A stretch of 23,259 nucleotides of DNA, taken from assembly GCA_031415135.1 (NCBI GenBank), contig JANORB010000254.1, positions 1-23,259 on the forward strand. The letters are read 5' to 3'. Positions 1-9,535 of this stretch are shown piece by piece. Position 1 is the stretch's first letter. The number at the start of each line of letters is the position of its first letter. Position numbers and translations under genes: made by a program. The notes beneath the pieces were generated by a model that was not told where the DNA came from, did not search any database, and saw nothing but the letters and a program-made list of their open reading frames with translations. Origin of the DNA: LGRD01 sp031415135 (GTDB lineage: Bacteria; Pseudomonadota; Gammaproteobacteria; Burkholderiales; Burkholderiaceae_C).

Positions 1-654
1 TTCCTGTACGGCCCGATGGCGACGCAGCCGCTGGGCTGGTTCAAGAAGCCCATCACCAAGGCCGAGGATTTCAAGGGCCTCAAGTTCCGCACCAATGGCC
101 TGGCCATCGACCTCTTTACCGCGATGGGCGCGGCCGTGAACGCGCTGCCGGGCGGCGAGATCGTGCCGGCGATGGACCGCGGCCTGCTCGACGGCGCCGA
201 GTTCAACAACGCCACCTCCGACCGCCTGCTCGGCTTCCCCGACGTGTCCAAGGTGTGCATGCTGCAGAGCTACCACCAGAGCGCCGAGACCTTCGAGATC
301 ACGTTCAACAAGACCAAGTACGACGCCTTGCCGCCGAAGATGAAATCGATCATCGCCTATGCCGTCGAAGCGGCGTCGGCCGACATGTCCTGGAAAGCGA
401 TCGACCGCTATTCCAAGGACTACATCGAGTTGCAGACCAAGGACAAGGTCAAGTTCTACAAGACCCCCGATGCGATCCTGCAGACCCAGCTCAAGCTGTG
501 GGACGAAATCATCGAAAGGAAGTCGGCCGAGAACCCGCTGTTCAAGGAAATCGCCGCGTCGCAAAAGGCCTTCGCCGAGCGTGCCGTGAAATGGGACCAG
601 GACACCTACGTCAGCCGGCGCATGGCCGTGAGCCATTTCTTCGGAGCCAAGTAG
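1..654 (+). CDS. dctP: TRAP transporter substrate-binding protein, DctP family (5' partial)
   Basis: The reading frame is open from the first base of the window, so the signal peptide and N-terminal lobe lie outside; 217 residues remain. DctP proteins are periplasmic receptors that capture organic acids and deliver them to the DctQM membrane subunits. The segment LKFRTNG near the start holds the arginine that in this family usually salt-bridges the substrate carboxylate, and ALPGGEIVPAMDRGLLDGAE is the typical helix-and-hinge block seen in FcbT1/mannitol-type TRAP receptors. A terminator-like hairpin follows the stop, then dctQ and dctM in the same orientation. The substrate cannot be told from this fragment. 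I am confident of the family and unsure of the ligand. Confidence 0.93.
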   Translation, partial: FLYGPMATQPLGWFKKPITKAEDFKGLKFRTNGLAIDLFTAMGAAVNALPGGEIVPAMDRGLLDGAEFNNATSDRLLGFPDVSKVCMLQSYHQSAETFEITFNKTKYDALPPKMKSIIAYAVEAASADMSWKAIDRYSKDYIELQTKDKVKFYKTPDAILQTQLKLWDEIIERKSAENPLFKEIAASQKAFAERAVKWDQDTYVSRRMAVSHFFGAK

Positions 655-696
655 GTTGAGGCTCAGGAAACCCTGAGTTCTCCGTTTCCTTCGTCG

Positions 697-730
697 GCCA
701 CCCGGGCGAAAACCGGGTGGCTGATTTTTT
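697..730 (+). terminator. Rho-independent terminator or attenuator between dctP and dctQ
   Basis: A perfect 9-bp stem, GCCACCCGG (697-705) with CCGGGTGGC (713-721), encloses a 7-base loop ending in AAAA and is followed by TGATTTTTT (722-730). This is a textbook intrinsic terminator. It sits 42 bases after the dctP stop and ends 15 bases before the dctQ start. Partial termination would give more binding protein than membrane subunits, which is the usual stoichiometry of binding-protein-dependent transporters; that role is inference. Confidence 0.8.
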
Positions 731-745
731 CCAGCGGGCCAAGAC

Positions 746-1369
746 ATGCAGCAATTGCTCCTGACGATCGACAAGATCAGCACCTTCGTCGGCCAGGCGT
801 TTTCCTGGTTGATCGTCGCGCTCACGCTGACGATCTCGTGGGAGGTGTTCTCGCGCTATGTGCTGGACCAGCCGCACTCCTGGGCCTTCGACGTCATGAT
901 CATCATGTACGGCACGCTGTTCATGATGGCCGGCGCCTACACGCTGGCCAAGGCCGGCCATGTGCGCGGTGACGTGCTGTACGGGTTCTTCGAGCCGCGC
1001 ACCCAGGCCACGATCGACCTGATCCTGTACATCCTGTTCTTCGTGCCCGGCGTGTTCGCGCTGACCTATGCCGGTTATTACTTCGCGGCCGAGTCCTGGG
1101 CCGTCAACGAGCACTCCAGCATCACCGCCAGTGGCCCGCCGATCTATCCGTTCAAGACGATATTGCCGCTGGCCGGCGCGTTCCTGCTGCTGCAGGGCAT
1201 CGTCGAAATCATCCGCTGCGTGATCTGCATCCAGCAGGGCGCGTGGCCCTCGCGCGAACACGACGTCGAGGAGGTCGACGTCGACAAGCTCAAGGAAATG
1301 GTGCACGTGAAGGACGAAGACATCGCCAGGCTCGACCAGTTCGTCGTGCGCCAAGGGAGCACGAAATGA
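746..1369 (+). CDS. dctQ: TRAP transporter small permease, DctQ family
   Basis: This 207-residue protein has the four hydrophobic segments expected of DctQ: about residues 15-35 (AFSWLIVALTLTISWEVFSR), 45-70, 90-115 and 130-155. The motif SWEVFSRYVLDQPHSWAFD in the first half is characteristic of the family. DctQ partners DctM in the inner membrane to form the TRAP translocation unit. The C-terminal 45 residues are hydrophilic and rich in Asp/Glu/Lys (HDVEEVDVDKLKEM onward), longer than in many DctQ proteins and probably cytoplasmic. The stop overlaps the dctM start (ATGA at 1366-1369), so translation of the two subunits is probably coupled. No strong Shine-Dalgarno precedes the ATG. Confidence 0.9.
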   Translation: MQQLLLTIDKISTFVGQAFSWLIVALTLTISWEVFSRYVLDQPHSWAFDVMIIMYGTLFMMAGAYTLAKAGHVRGDVLYGFFEPRTQATIDLILYILFFVPGVFALTYAGYYFAAESWAVNEHSSITASGPPIYPFKTILPLAGAFLLLQGIVEIIRCVICIQQGAWPSREHDVEEVDVDKLKEMVHVKDEDIARLDQFVVRQGSTK

Positions 1370-3387
1370 GGATCCGCAAGGAACTGTGGTTCGGTTTTTC
1401 GCTGATGGCGATCATTCTCGCGGCGGTTGTGACCTTCACGCCGTGGGCCGGTTTCGCCGACGGCCACCTGAGCCGCGACGATCTCGGCGCCCTCGGGCTG
1501 CTGATGCTGGGGCTGATCGTCGTGGCCATCATGCTGGGCTTTCCGACCGCGTTCACGCTGATGGGCATGGGCGTGTTCTTCGGCTGGATCGCCTACCGCA
1601 GCGTGAACCCGGCGCTGGCCGGCCAGCAGATCCTCGACCTGATGGTGCAGCGCGCCTATTCGGTCATGTCCAACGACGTGCTGATCGCGATTCCGCTGTT
1701 CGTCTTCATGGGCTACCTGGTCGAGCGCGCCAACCTGATCGAAAAGCTCTTCAAGAGCCTGCACCTGTCGCTGGCGCGTGTGCCCGGGGCGCTGGCCGTC
1801 GCCACCATCGTCACCTGCGCAATCTTCGCCACCGCCACCGGCATCGTCGGCGCGGTGGTCACGCTGATGGGGCTGCTGGCGCTGCCGGCGATGCTGCGCG
1901 CCGGCTACGACATCAAGCTGGCGGCCGGCGCGATCACCGCAGGCGGCTGCCTGGGCATCCTGATTCCGCCGTCGGTGCTGTTGATCGTCTATGGCGCCAC
2001 CGCAGGGGTCTCGGTCGTCAAGCTCTACGCCGGCGCGTTCTTCCCCGGGATCATGCTGGCCGGCTTGTACGTCGGCTACGTCATCATCGTCGCCAAATGG
2101 AAGCCGCATCTCGCGCCGCCGCTGGCGGAAAGTGAACGCCGGGTGCCGTTGCCGCCGCTGGCGCAGACCTTGAGCGCGCGCGGCAGCAATGCGCTGAGCG
2201 GCCTGTTCGGCGGCCTCAGCGTTCCTTCGTTGCCCAAGCGGCTGGTGGCGACGCAGTTGTTCGTCTCGTTGCTGCCGGCCATTTCCATCATCGCGCTGCT
2301 GCTGCTCATGTACAGCGCCACCACCTCGCCCAAGGCCGTTGTCGACACCACCGGTCTGGTTCAATCGGGCGGCTCGTTTGCCGCCAGCGACGACAAGCCT
2401 GCGGAAACCTCGGGGCTGCAGGAACCACCCAAGGAATCGGGCGGGTTGCAGGAGCCTCCCAAGGAAGGCGCCGACCTCAAGGAGCCGGTCGCCGCAGGAA
2501 CCCCGGCGTCCAGCCAGGCGGCGCCCGCAGCGGCCACGGCAAAGCCCGCGGCGGCTGAGGCCGCAGCGCCGGCCCAGCGCGTCCCGGCACCCACCTGGTA
2601 CTGGATCGTGTTCGGCCTGGGGCTGGCCGGCCTGCTGCTGGTCAGCCGGCTGATGACCTGGCAGCGGCTGGAAATCTTCAAGATGCTGCTGGCGTCGTTT
2701 TTCCCGCTGGCGGTGATGATCATCGCCGTGCTCGGCTCGATCGTGTTCGGCCTGGCCACACCGACCGAGGCGGCCGCCGTGGGGGCGTTCGGCGGCCTGC
2801 TGCTCGCCGGGGCCTATCGGTACGTCGCGGCCAAGCAGGCCAAGAGCGACAATGCGGTGGTCAAGACCTTGGTGGACCTGGGCGGCATCGTCAAGGAGTC
2901 GTCGTTCCTGACCGCCAAGACCAGCGCCATGGTGTGCTGGCTGTTCGTCGGCTCGTCGATCTTCTCGGCCTCCTTCGCGCTGCTGGGCGGGCAGGACATC
3001 ATCGAGCGCTGGGTGCTGTCGCTCGGGCTGAGCACGCTGCAGTTCATGCTGCTGAGCCAGTTCATCATCTTCATCCTGGGCTGGCCGCTGGAGTGGACCG
3101 AGATCATCGTCATCTTCATGCCGATCTTCATTCCGCTGCTGGCCAAGTTCAACGTCGACCCGCTGTTCTTCGGCCTGCTGGTGGCGCTGAATTTGCAGAC
3201 CGCCTTCCTGTCGCCGCCGGTGGCGATGGCGGCGTTCTACCTGAAGGGCGTGTCACCCAAGCATGTGACCTTGAACCAGATCTTCGCCGGCATGATGCCG
3301 TTCATGGGCATCCAGGTGATTGCGCTGGCCTTGCTCTACATCTGGCCGCAGATCGGGCTGTGGCTGCCGCAACTGCTGTACAAGTGA
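1366..3387 (+). CDS. dctM: TRAP transporter large permease, DctM family, with a large internal insertion
   Basis: DctM is the ion-coupled membrane subunit that moves the substrate across the inner membrane. I chose the ATG at 1366 because it forms the ATGA overlap with dctQ and gives the usual MRIRKELWFGFSLM start; a longer frame back to 1243 would overlap dctQ by over 120 bases. The protein is 673 residues, whereas DctM is usually about 425-450. The N-terminal half (GFPTAFTLMGMGVFFGW, AIPLFVFMGYLVERANL, GGCLGILIPPSVLLIVYG) and C-terminal half (FGLATPTEAAAVGAFG, GWPLEWTEIIVIFMPIF) are normal. Between them, roughly residues 245-410, is an insertion with a transmembrane helix (about 298-320), a low-complexity Ala/Pro/Glu/Lys stretch with decapeptide repeats, and a second hydrophobic helix (about 410-428). 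The frame is uninterrupted, so this looks like a real domain. Confidence 0.93.
   Translation: MRIRKELWFGFSLMAIILAAVVTFTPWAGFADGHLSRDDLGALGLLMLGLIVVAIMLGFPTAFTLMGMGVFFGWIAYRSVNPALAGQQILDLMVQRAYSVMSNDVLIAIPLFVFMGYLVERANLIEKLFKSLHLSLARVPGALAVATIVTCAIFATATGIVGAVVTLMGLLALPAMLRAGYDIKLAAGAITAGGCLGILIPPSVLLIVYGATAGVSVVKLYAGAFFPGIMLAGLYVGYVIIVAKWKPHLAPPLAESERRVPLPPLAQTLSARGSNALSGLFGGLSVPSLPKRLVATQLFVSLLPAISIIALLLLMYSATTSPKAVVDTTGLVQSGGSFAASDDKPAETSGLQEPPKESGGLQEPPKEGADLKEPVAAGTPASSQAAPAAATAKPAAAEAAAPAQRVPAPTWYWIVFGLGLAGLLLVSRLMTWQRLEIFKMLLASFFPLAVMIIAVLGSIVFGLATPTEAAAVGAFGGLLLAGAYRYVAAKQAKSDNAVVKTLVDLGGIVKESSFLTAKTSAMVCWLFVGSSIFSASFALLGGQDIIERWVLSLGLSTLQFMLLSQFIIFILGWPLEWTEIIVIFMPIFIPLLAKFNVDPLFFGLLVALNLQTAFLSPPVAMAAFYLKGVSPKHVTLNQIFAGMMPFMGIQVIALALLYIWPQIGLWLPQLLYK
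2413..2496 (+). repeat. 30-bp tandem coding repeat inside dctM
   Basis: Two adjacent 30-bp units encode GLQEPPKESG (2413-2442) and GLQEPPKEGA (2443-2472), followed by a degenerate third unit starting DLKEPV (2473-2496). The two good copies differ mostly at third codon positions, so the peptide repeat has been kept while the DNA has drifted. It lies in the hydrophilic loop between the two extra membrane helices of the DctM insertion. Confidence 0.8.
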
Positions 3388-3397
3388 CCGCACGCGC

Positions 3398-4345
3398 ATG
3401 CCGAGCGCTGCACCGTTCGCCGGCCCGCAGGCGCTGCCTGGCCTGACCGTCCTGGAGCGCGGCTGGCTGTCGTCGAACAACATCGTGCTGCACGGTGGGC
3501 CGGGCGAGGGCGCCACGCTGGTGGACAGCGGGCACAGCGTGCATGCCGAGCAGACGCTCGCGCTGTTGCGCCATGCGCTGCGGGGCGAGCCACTGGCGCG
3601 CATCGTCAACACCCACCTGCACTCCGACCATTGCGGTGGCAACGCCGCGTTGCAACGGGCGTTCGACGTGCCGGTCACGGTGCCGGCCGGTGTCTGGTCC
3701 GATGTGCAGGGCTGGGACGAAGACGCACTGAGCTACCAGGCGACCGGCCAGCGCTGTGAGCGTTTCAGCGCGCAGGTGATGCTCGCCGCGGGCGACACGC
3801 TGCAAGTCGGCGCGCGCCGCTGGCAGGCGCTGGCCGCACCTGGCCACGATCCCGACTCGCTGGTGCTGTTCGACCCCGCCGATGGCGTGCTGATCTCGGC
3901 CGACGCGCTGTGGGAAAACGGCTTCGGTGTGGTGTTTCCCGAACTCGAAGGCATCGCCGCATTCGACGAGGTGGCGGCCACGCTCGACCTGATCGAGCGT
4001 TTGCCGGTGCGGGTGGTCATTCCCGGCCACGGCGCGCCGTTCAGCGATGTGGCGGGGGCGCTGCGGCGGGCCCGAACCCGGCTGGCCGGGCAGCGCGCCA
4101 ACCCCGCGCGGCATGCCCACCACGGCGCCAAGGTGCTGATCAAATACCACCTGATGGAAGAGGGCTCGTTGGCCTGGCCCGCCTTGTTGCGCTGGGCCAG
4201 TGACACGCCCTTGTTCGTTGCGGTCTGGCGCCGCTTCGGCCCGCGCGATGCGGCGACGGCCGCAGACTGGTGCGACGCCTTGGTGGCCGAACTGGCGGGC
4301 AGTGGCGCGCTGAACGTGCGCGATGGCGTGGTGCATGACGCCTGA
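3398..4345 (+). CDS. Metallo-beta-lactamase-fold hydrolase
   Basis: The 315-residue product has a complete set of MBL-fold metal ligands: HLHSDH at residues 73-78 (His73, His75, Asp77, His78), His150 in APGHDPDS, Asp169 in ISADALW and His211 in IPGHGAPF. This is the dinuclear-metal site used by glyoxalase II, lactonases and related hydrolases; the acyl or lactone substrate cannot be deduced. The ATG at 3398 is chosen because it lies 10 bases after the dctM stop and starts just before the first strand (LTVLERGWLSSNNIVL); an upstream in-frame ATG at 3320 would lie inside dctM. The short spacing suggests co-transcription with the TRAP genes, so it may process the imported compound. There is no signal peptide, so it is probably cytoplasmic. 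Confidence 0.88.
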   Translation: MPSAAPFAGPQALPGLTVLERGWLSSNNIVLHGGPGEGATLVDSGHSVHAEQTLALLRHALRGEPLARIVNTHLHSDHCGGNAALQRAFDVPVTVPAGVWSDVQGWDEDALSYQATGQRCERFSAQVMLAAGDTLQVGARRWQALAAPGHDPDSLVLFDPADGVLISADALWENGFGVVFPELEGIAAFDEVAATLDLIERLPVRVVIPGHGAPFSDVAGALRRARTRLAGQRANPARHAHHGAKVLIKYHLMEEGSLAWPALLRWASDTPLFVAVWRRFGPRDAATAADWCDALVAELAGSGALNVRDGVVHDA

Positions 4346-4450
4346 GCCGCCGGGCCGTTCCCAAGGCGAATACCGTAGTGCGCAGCACGGAGGTTGCCTG
4401 ATGAGCCGCGCGGCCACGCCACGCCGCGCACGACAAAGCACAATCCCGCC

Positions 4451-5854
4451 ATGATCCCCGCAACACCCTCCCGCGCGCGCCTGAGTTCGCTGATCGACAC
4501 GCTCGAAGCCGGCCTGCTGGAGCGCAGCGCCGCAGTTCGGCTGGCGCTGTTGGGTGCGCTGGCCGGTGAACATGTGCTGCTGATCGGCCCGCCCGGCACG
4601 GCCAAGAGCGAACTGGCGCGGCGGCTGCACCGCGCGTTCGACGGGGCGCGCTATTTCGAGCGGCTGCTCACGCGCTTCTCGACGCCGGAAGAGCTGTTCG
4701 GCCCGCTGTCCTTGAAGGCGCTCGAACAAGACCGCTACGAGCGCCTGACCGACGGCTACCTGCCGACCGCCAGCATCGCCTTTCTCGACGAGGTGTTCAA
4801 GGCCAACTCGGCAATCCTGAACGCGCTGCTGACCTTGCTCAACGAGCGCGAGTTCGACAACGGTTCGGCGCGCACCCGCACGCCGCTGATCAGCGTCATC
4901 GGCGCCACCAACGAGGTGCCGCAGGACGAATCGCTGATGGCCTTCTACGACCGCTTCCTGGTGCGCGTGCCGGTGGCGGCGGTGAGCGACGCTTCATTCG
5001 CCCAGTTGCTTGCCTTGGCGCCGGCCCGCGCCAGCGCGGCGCCCATGGCCGCGCAGGCCATCACGCGCGAGGAACTGGGCCAATGGCTGTCCGGGCGCGA
5101 CGCGGTGCCGCTGGCGCCCGAGGTGGTGCCGCATCTGCAGGCGCTGCGCGCCTTGTGCGCCAGCCTGCCGCTCGGTGTTTCCGATCGGCGCTGGCGCCAG
5201 TTGATCGGGCTGCTGCGCAGCGCCGCGCTGACCGAAGGCCGGGCCGAGGTCGATGGGCTCGATCTGTGGCTGGTGCCGTACCTGCTGGCCACCGAGCCGG
5301 CGCAGCTGGCCGGCCTGCAAGACTGGTTTGCGCGCGAGGTGGCGCAAGCGGCACCTCAAGACGCACCGTGGCTGGCGCGTGCTGCCGACGCGTTCGAGAA
5401 ACAGCTGGAGATCGAGAGCCGCGCGCCATCGCAAGAAGGTGACGCCAGCGCCGGCAAGCTGGCGCTGGCGCGCTCCATCGGCGGCGGTGCCGAAGGCGGT
5501 GAGGGCGAGATGCTGCGCATGATGACGGCCTCGCTGGAGGCGCATCTGCGCAAGCACTACAGCAGCGCCCATGTGGCCGCGCGCGTGGCCCAGGTGGACG
5601 AGGTGCTGGCCACGGCGCGCCAGCACCAGGCCCAGATCGAGGCCCAGGCCGCCGCGCTGGCCCGGGCGCTGCGCGACCGGCTGTGGTTGCCGCCCGACCT
5701 GGCCGCGCAGTTGTTGCGCAACAGGCGCCAGACGCTGGCCATGCTGGCGGCTCGGGTGGCGCAACTGCAGGGCACACGCGCCGGTTTCGCCGCGTTGCCC
5801 GTCGATCCGCGGCAGGCCGCAAGCCGGCCCGAGCCGATCGCGCTCAGCGCCTGA
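4451..5854 (+). CDS. ravA: MoxR-family AAA+ ATPase RavA
   Basis: The 467-residue protein matches RavA in layout and motifs. The Walker A loop GPPGTAKS is at residues 46-53, the family block RFSTPEELFGPLSLKALEQD follows, Walker B IAFLDEVFKAN is at 109-119 and sensor 1 GATNE at 151-155. RavA is a hexameric ATPase that works with the VWA protein ViaA; in E. coli the pair has been linked to lysine decarboxylase binding, respiratory complexes and aminoglycoside sensitivity. The C-terminal third (about residues 330-467) is helical and Ala/Gln/Arg-rich and poorly conserved, as expected for the accessory part of RavA. The ATG at 4451 was preferred to an in-frame ATG at 4394, because MIPATPSRARLSSLIDTLE is the usual family start. 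viaA follows after 37 bases. Confidence 0.9.
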   Translation: MIPATPSRARLSSLIDTLEAGLLERSAAVRLALLGALAGEHVLLIGPPGTAKSELARRLHRAFDGARYFERLLTRFSTPEELFGPLSLKALEQDRYERLTDGYLPTASIAFLDEVFKANSAILNALLTLLNEREFDNGSARTRTPLISVIGATNEVPQDESLMAFYDRFLVRVPVAAVSDASFAQLLALAPARASAAPMAAQAITREELGQWLSGRDAVPLAPEVVPHLQALRALCASLPLGVSDRRWRQLIGLLRSAALTEGRAEVDGLDLWLVPYLLATEPAQLAGLQDWFAREVAQAAPQDAPWLARAADAFEKQLEIESRAPSQEGDASAGKLALARSIGGGAEGGEGEMLRMMTASLEAHLRKHYSSAHVAARVAQVDEVLATARQHQAQIEAQAAALARALRDRLWLPPDLAAQLLRNRRQTLAMLAARVAQLQGTRAGFAALPVDPRQAASRPEPIALSA

Positions 5855-5891
5855 TCGGGCGCGTGGCCGCGCAGGCGATGGGCTGACTGCG

Positions 5892-7373
5892 ATGGACTCC
5901 GCAATGCTCGACCTCGACGCGCCGTACGACCGCCTGCAAGCCTTGCCGCAGTCGCTGTGGATGCCCGCAGTCATCACGGCGGCGGGCGGCAGTGCGCGGC
6001 GCCTGGCCGATCTCGAACCCTGGCTGGCCGCGTTGGAGGCCGGTGAACTGCCGTCACAAGACCTCGATTTTGCCGACCCGCAAGCGCTGCGCCCGATGCT
6101 GGAGGCGATCAGCGCGCTGCGCCTGCCCAGTCTGAGCCACGGCGCGCCGCCGCTGGCGCAGCAGATTGTGCGCACGCTGCTGTGGCACCTGGACCGCATC
6201 AACGACCACCGCCCGGCGTTGAGCCGCGCCGATGCGATCGCGCTGGAGGCGCAGGGCTTTCGAGACGAGTGGGAGCTGCAACAGAGCGGCTGGGAAGAAG
6301 TGCTCGCGTTGATGCAGGGCCTGGGGGACCTGGCGCACCTGAGCTGGGACCAGCTGCGCGGCCTGCTGCGTTCGCGCGAATGGCGCGAGGCGCAGCGCAT
6401 CAGCGCGCTGCTGGCGCATCTGCAGCCGCTGGTCGAATTGATCCGCGCGCTCGGCCGCGCGCAACACCACCCGCAGCGGCCGCCGGCCACGAGCGCCGCG
6501 CCGCACAGCCGCCTTGATCCGATGCCGCAGCGCGAGCGCGAAACGCGGCTGCCCGATGCGCCGGGCGAACTCAAAGGCATCCGCCACTCGGATCGGCTCG
6601 AACGCATGCTGGGCAGCGAAGCGCTGCAGATTCGCCACCCCGTGCTGCGCAAGCTGTGGCGCGCGCGGCTGGCCGAAAGCCGCCTGCTCACCTACGAGAG
6701 CGAAGCTGTGCTGATGGAGCGGGTGCCCGACCCCGGCGCGCGCCGGCGCCGCGACGCCGCCCCGGCGCCCGAAGCGCTGGAGCGCGGGCCGATGATCCTG
6801 TGCGTCGACACCTCGGGCTCGATGAAGGGCGGGCCCGAGAACATCGCCAAGGCGGTGGTGCTGGAGGCCATGCGCACCGCGCAGCGCGAAGGGCGGCGCT
6901 GCCGGCTGATCGCGTTCGGCGGGCCGGGCGAATTGATCGAGCGTGAACTCGACCTCAGCCAGGACGGCTTGCGCGGCCTGCTCGACATGCTGGGCCAGGG
7001 CTTCGACGGCGGCACCGATGTGCAAACGCCGATCGAGCGCGCGCTGCAGCAGGTGCACACCGAGGGCTGGCGCAGCGCCGATGTGTTGATCGTCAGCGAC
7101 GGCGAGTTCGGCTGCACCGGCGCCACCCTGGCGCGGCTGGACAGCGCGCGCGCCGACCTGGGGCTGCGGGTGCAGGGCATCCTGGTGGGCGACCGCGAGA
7201 CCATGGGCCTGCTGGAAGTCTGCGACCACATCTTCTGGCTGCGCGACTGGCGCCGCTTCGACGCCGACACACCGCAGCGCGCCGGTTTCGTGCCGGTGCA
7301 CACCGCCAGCCTGACGGCGCTGTACTTTCCGAACGCGCTCAGCCCGCGCGCGGCGCGGCACCGCCCGGCGTGA
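5892..7373 (+). CDS. viaA: VWA-domain protein ViaA, partner of RavA
   Basis: This 493-residue protein is close to E. coli ViaA in length (about 480). The N-terminal two thirds are helical. The C-terminal third is a von Willebrand A domain with an intact metal-ion-dependent adhesion site: DTSGS at residues 306-310 (Asp306, Ser308, Ser310), Thr375 in GGTDVQTP and Asp403 in VSDGEF. ViaA binds RavA and stimulates its ATPase activity. The frame is open upstream into ravA, but the ATG at 5892, just after the ravA stop, gives a normal start (MDSAMLDLDAPYDRLQALPQ). The upstream Shine-Dalgarno is weak, so translation may depend partly on ravA. Order and spacing match the ravA-viaA operons of other proteobacteria. 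Confidence 0.9.
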   Translation: MDSAMLDLDAPYDRLQALPQSLWMPAVITAAGGSARRLADLEPWLAALEAGELPSQDLDFADPQALRPMLEAISALRLPSLSHGAPPLAQQIVRTLLWHLDRINDHRPALSRADAIALEAQGFRDEWELQQSGWEEVLALMQGLGDLAHLSWDQLRGLLRSREWREAQRISALLAHLQPLVELIRALGRAQHHPQRPPATSAAPHSRLDPMPQRERETRLPDAPGELKGIRHSDRLERMLGSEALQIRHPVLRKLWRARLAESRLLTYESEAVLMERVPDPGARRRRDAAPAPEALERGPMILCVDTSGSMKGGPENIAKAVVLEAMRTAQREGRRCRLIAFGGPGELIERELDLSQDGLRGLLDMLGQGFDGGTDVQTPIERALQQVHTEGWRSADVLIVSDGEFGCTGATLARLDSARADLGLRVQGILVGDRETMGLLEVCDHIFWLRDWRRFDADTPQRAGFVPVHTASLTALYFPNALSPRAARHRPA

Positions 7374-7438
7374 CGGCCTGTAAGGGCGATTGCAAGCGGT
7401 AGGCGCAGGCCCGGGCGCGCCAGCGCCAAATTTCCCGG

Positions 7439-7478
7439 CCTCGTGGGTGTCGACCCGGTGAACGACGGGGACACGAGG
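7439..7478 (+). other. GC-rich inverted repeat in the viaA-DUF1800 gap
   Basis: CCTCGTG (7439-7445) pairs with CACGAGG (7472-7478) around a 26-base GC-rich loop. It lies in the 220-bp gap between viaA and the DUF1800 gene. There is no T tract, so it is a weak terminator candidate at best. I see no convincing promoter hexamers in the rest of the gap. Confidence 0.3.
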
Positions 7479-7593
7479 CGCGGCACGCCCGGGTCGGAGG
7501 CGCTACACGCGCTCACAAACGCCACCCGCGCCGCAGCGCCGCCACGGCGCCAGCGCTTATGGTCGCGACGTTGCCGAATTCCAAAGAGTCCGA

Positions 7594-9528
<1,935 letters not shown>

Positions 9529-9535
9529 GGACACC

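Noticed and set aside
1243..1365. N-terminal extension of dctM from an ATG at 1243
   Set aside because: It would lie entirely inside dctQ, is Arg-rich and unlike any DctM start; the ATGA overlap at 1366 gives the normal N-terminus.
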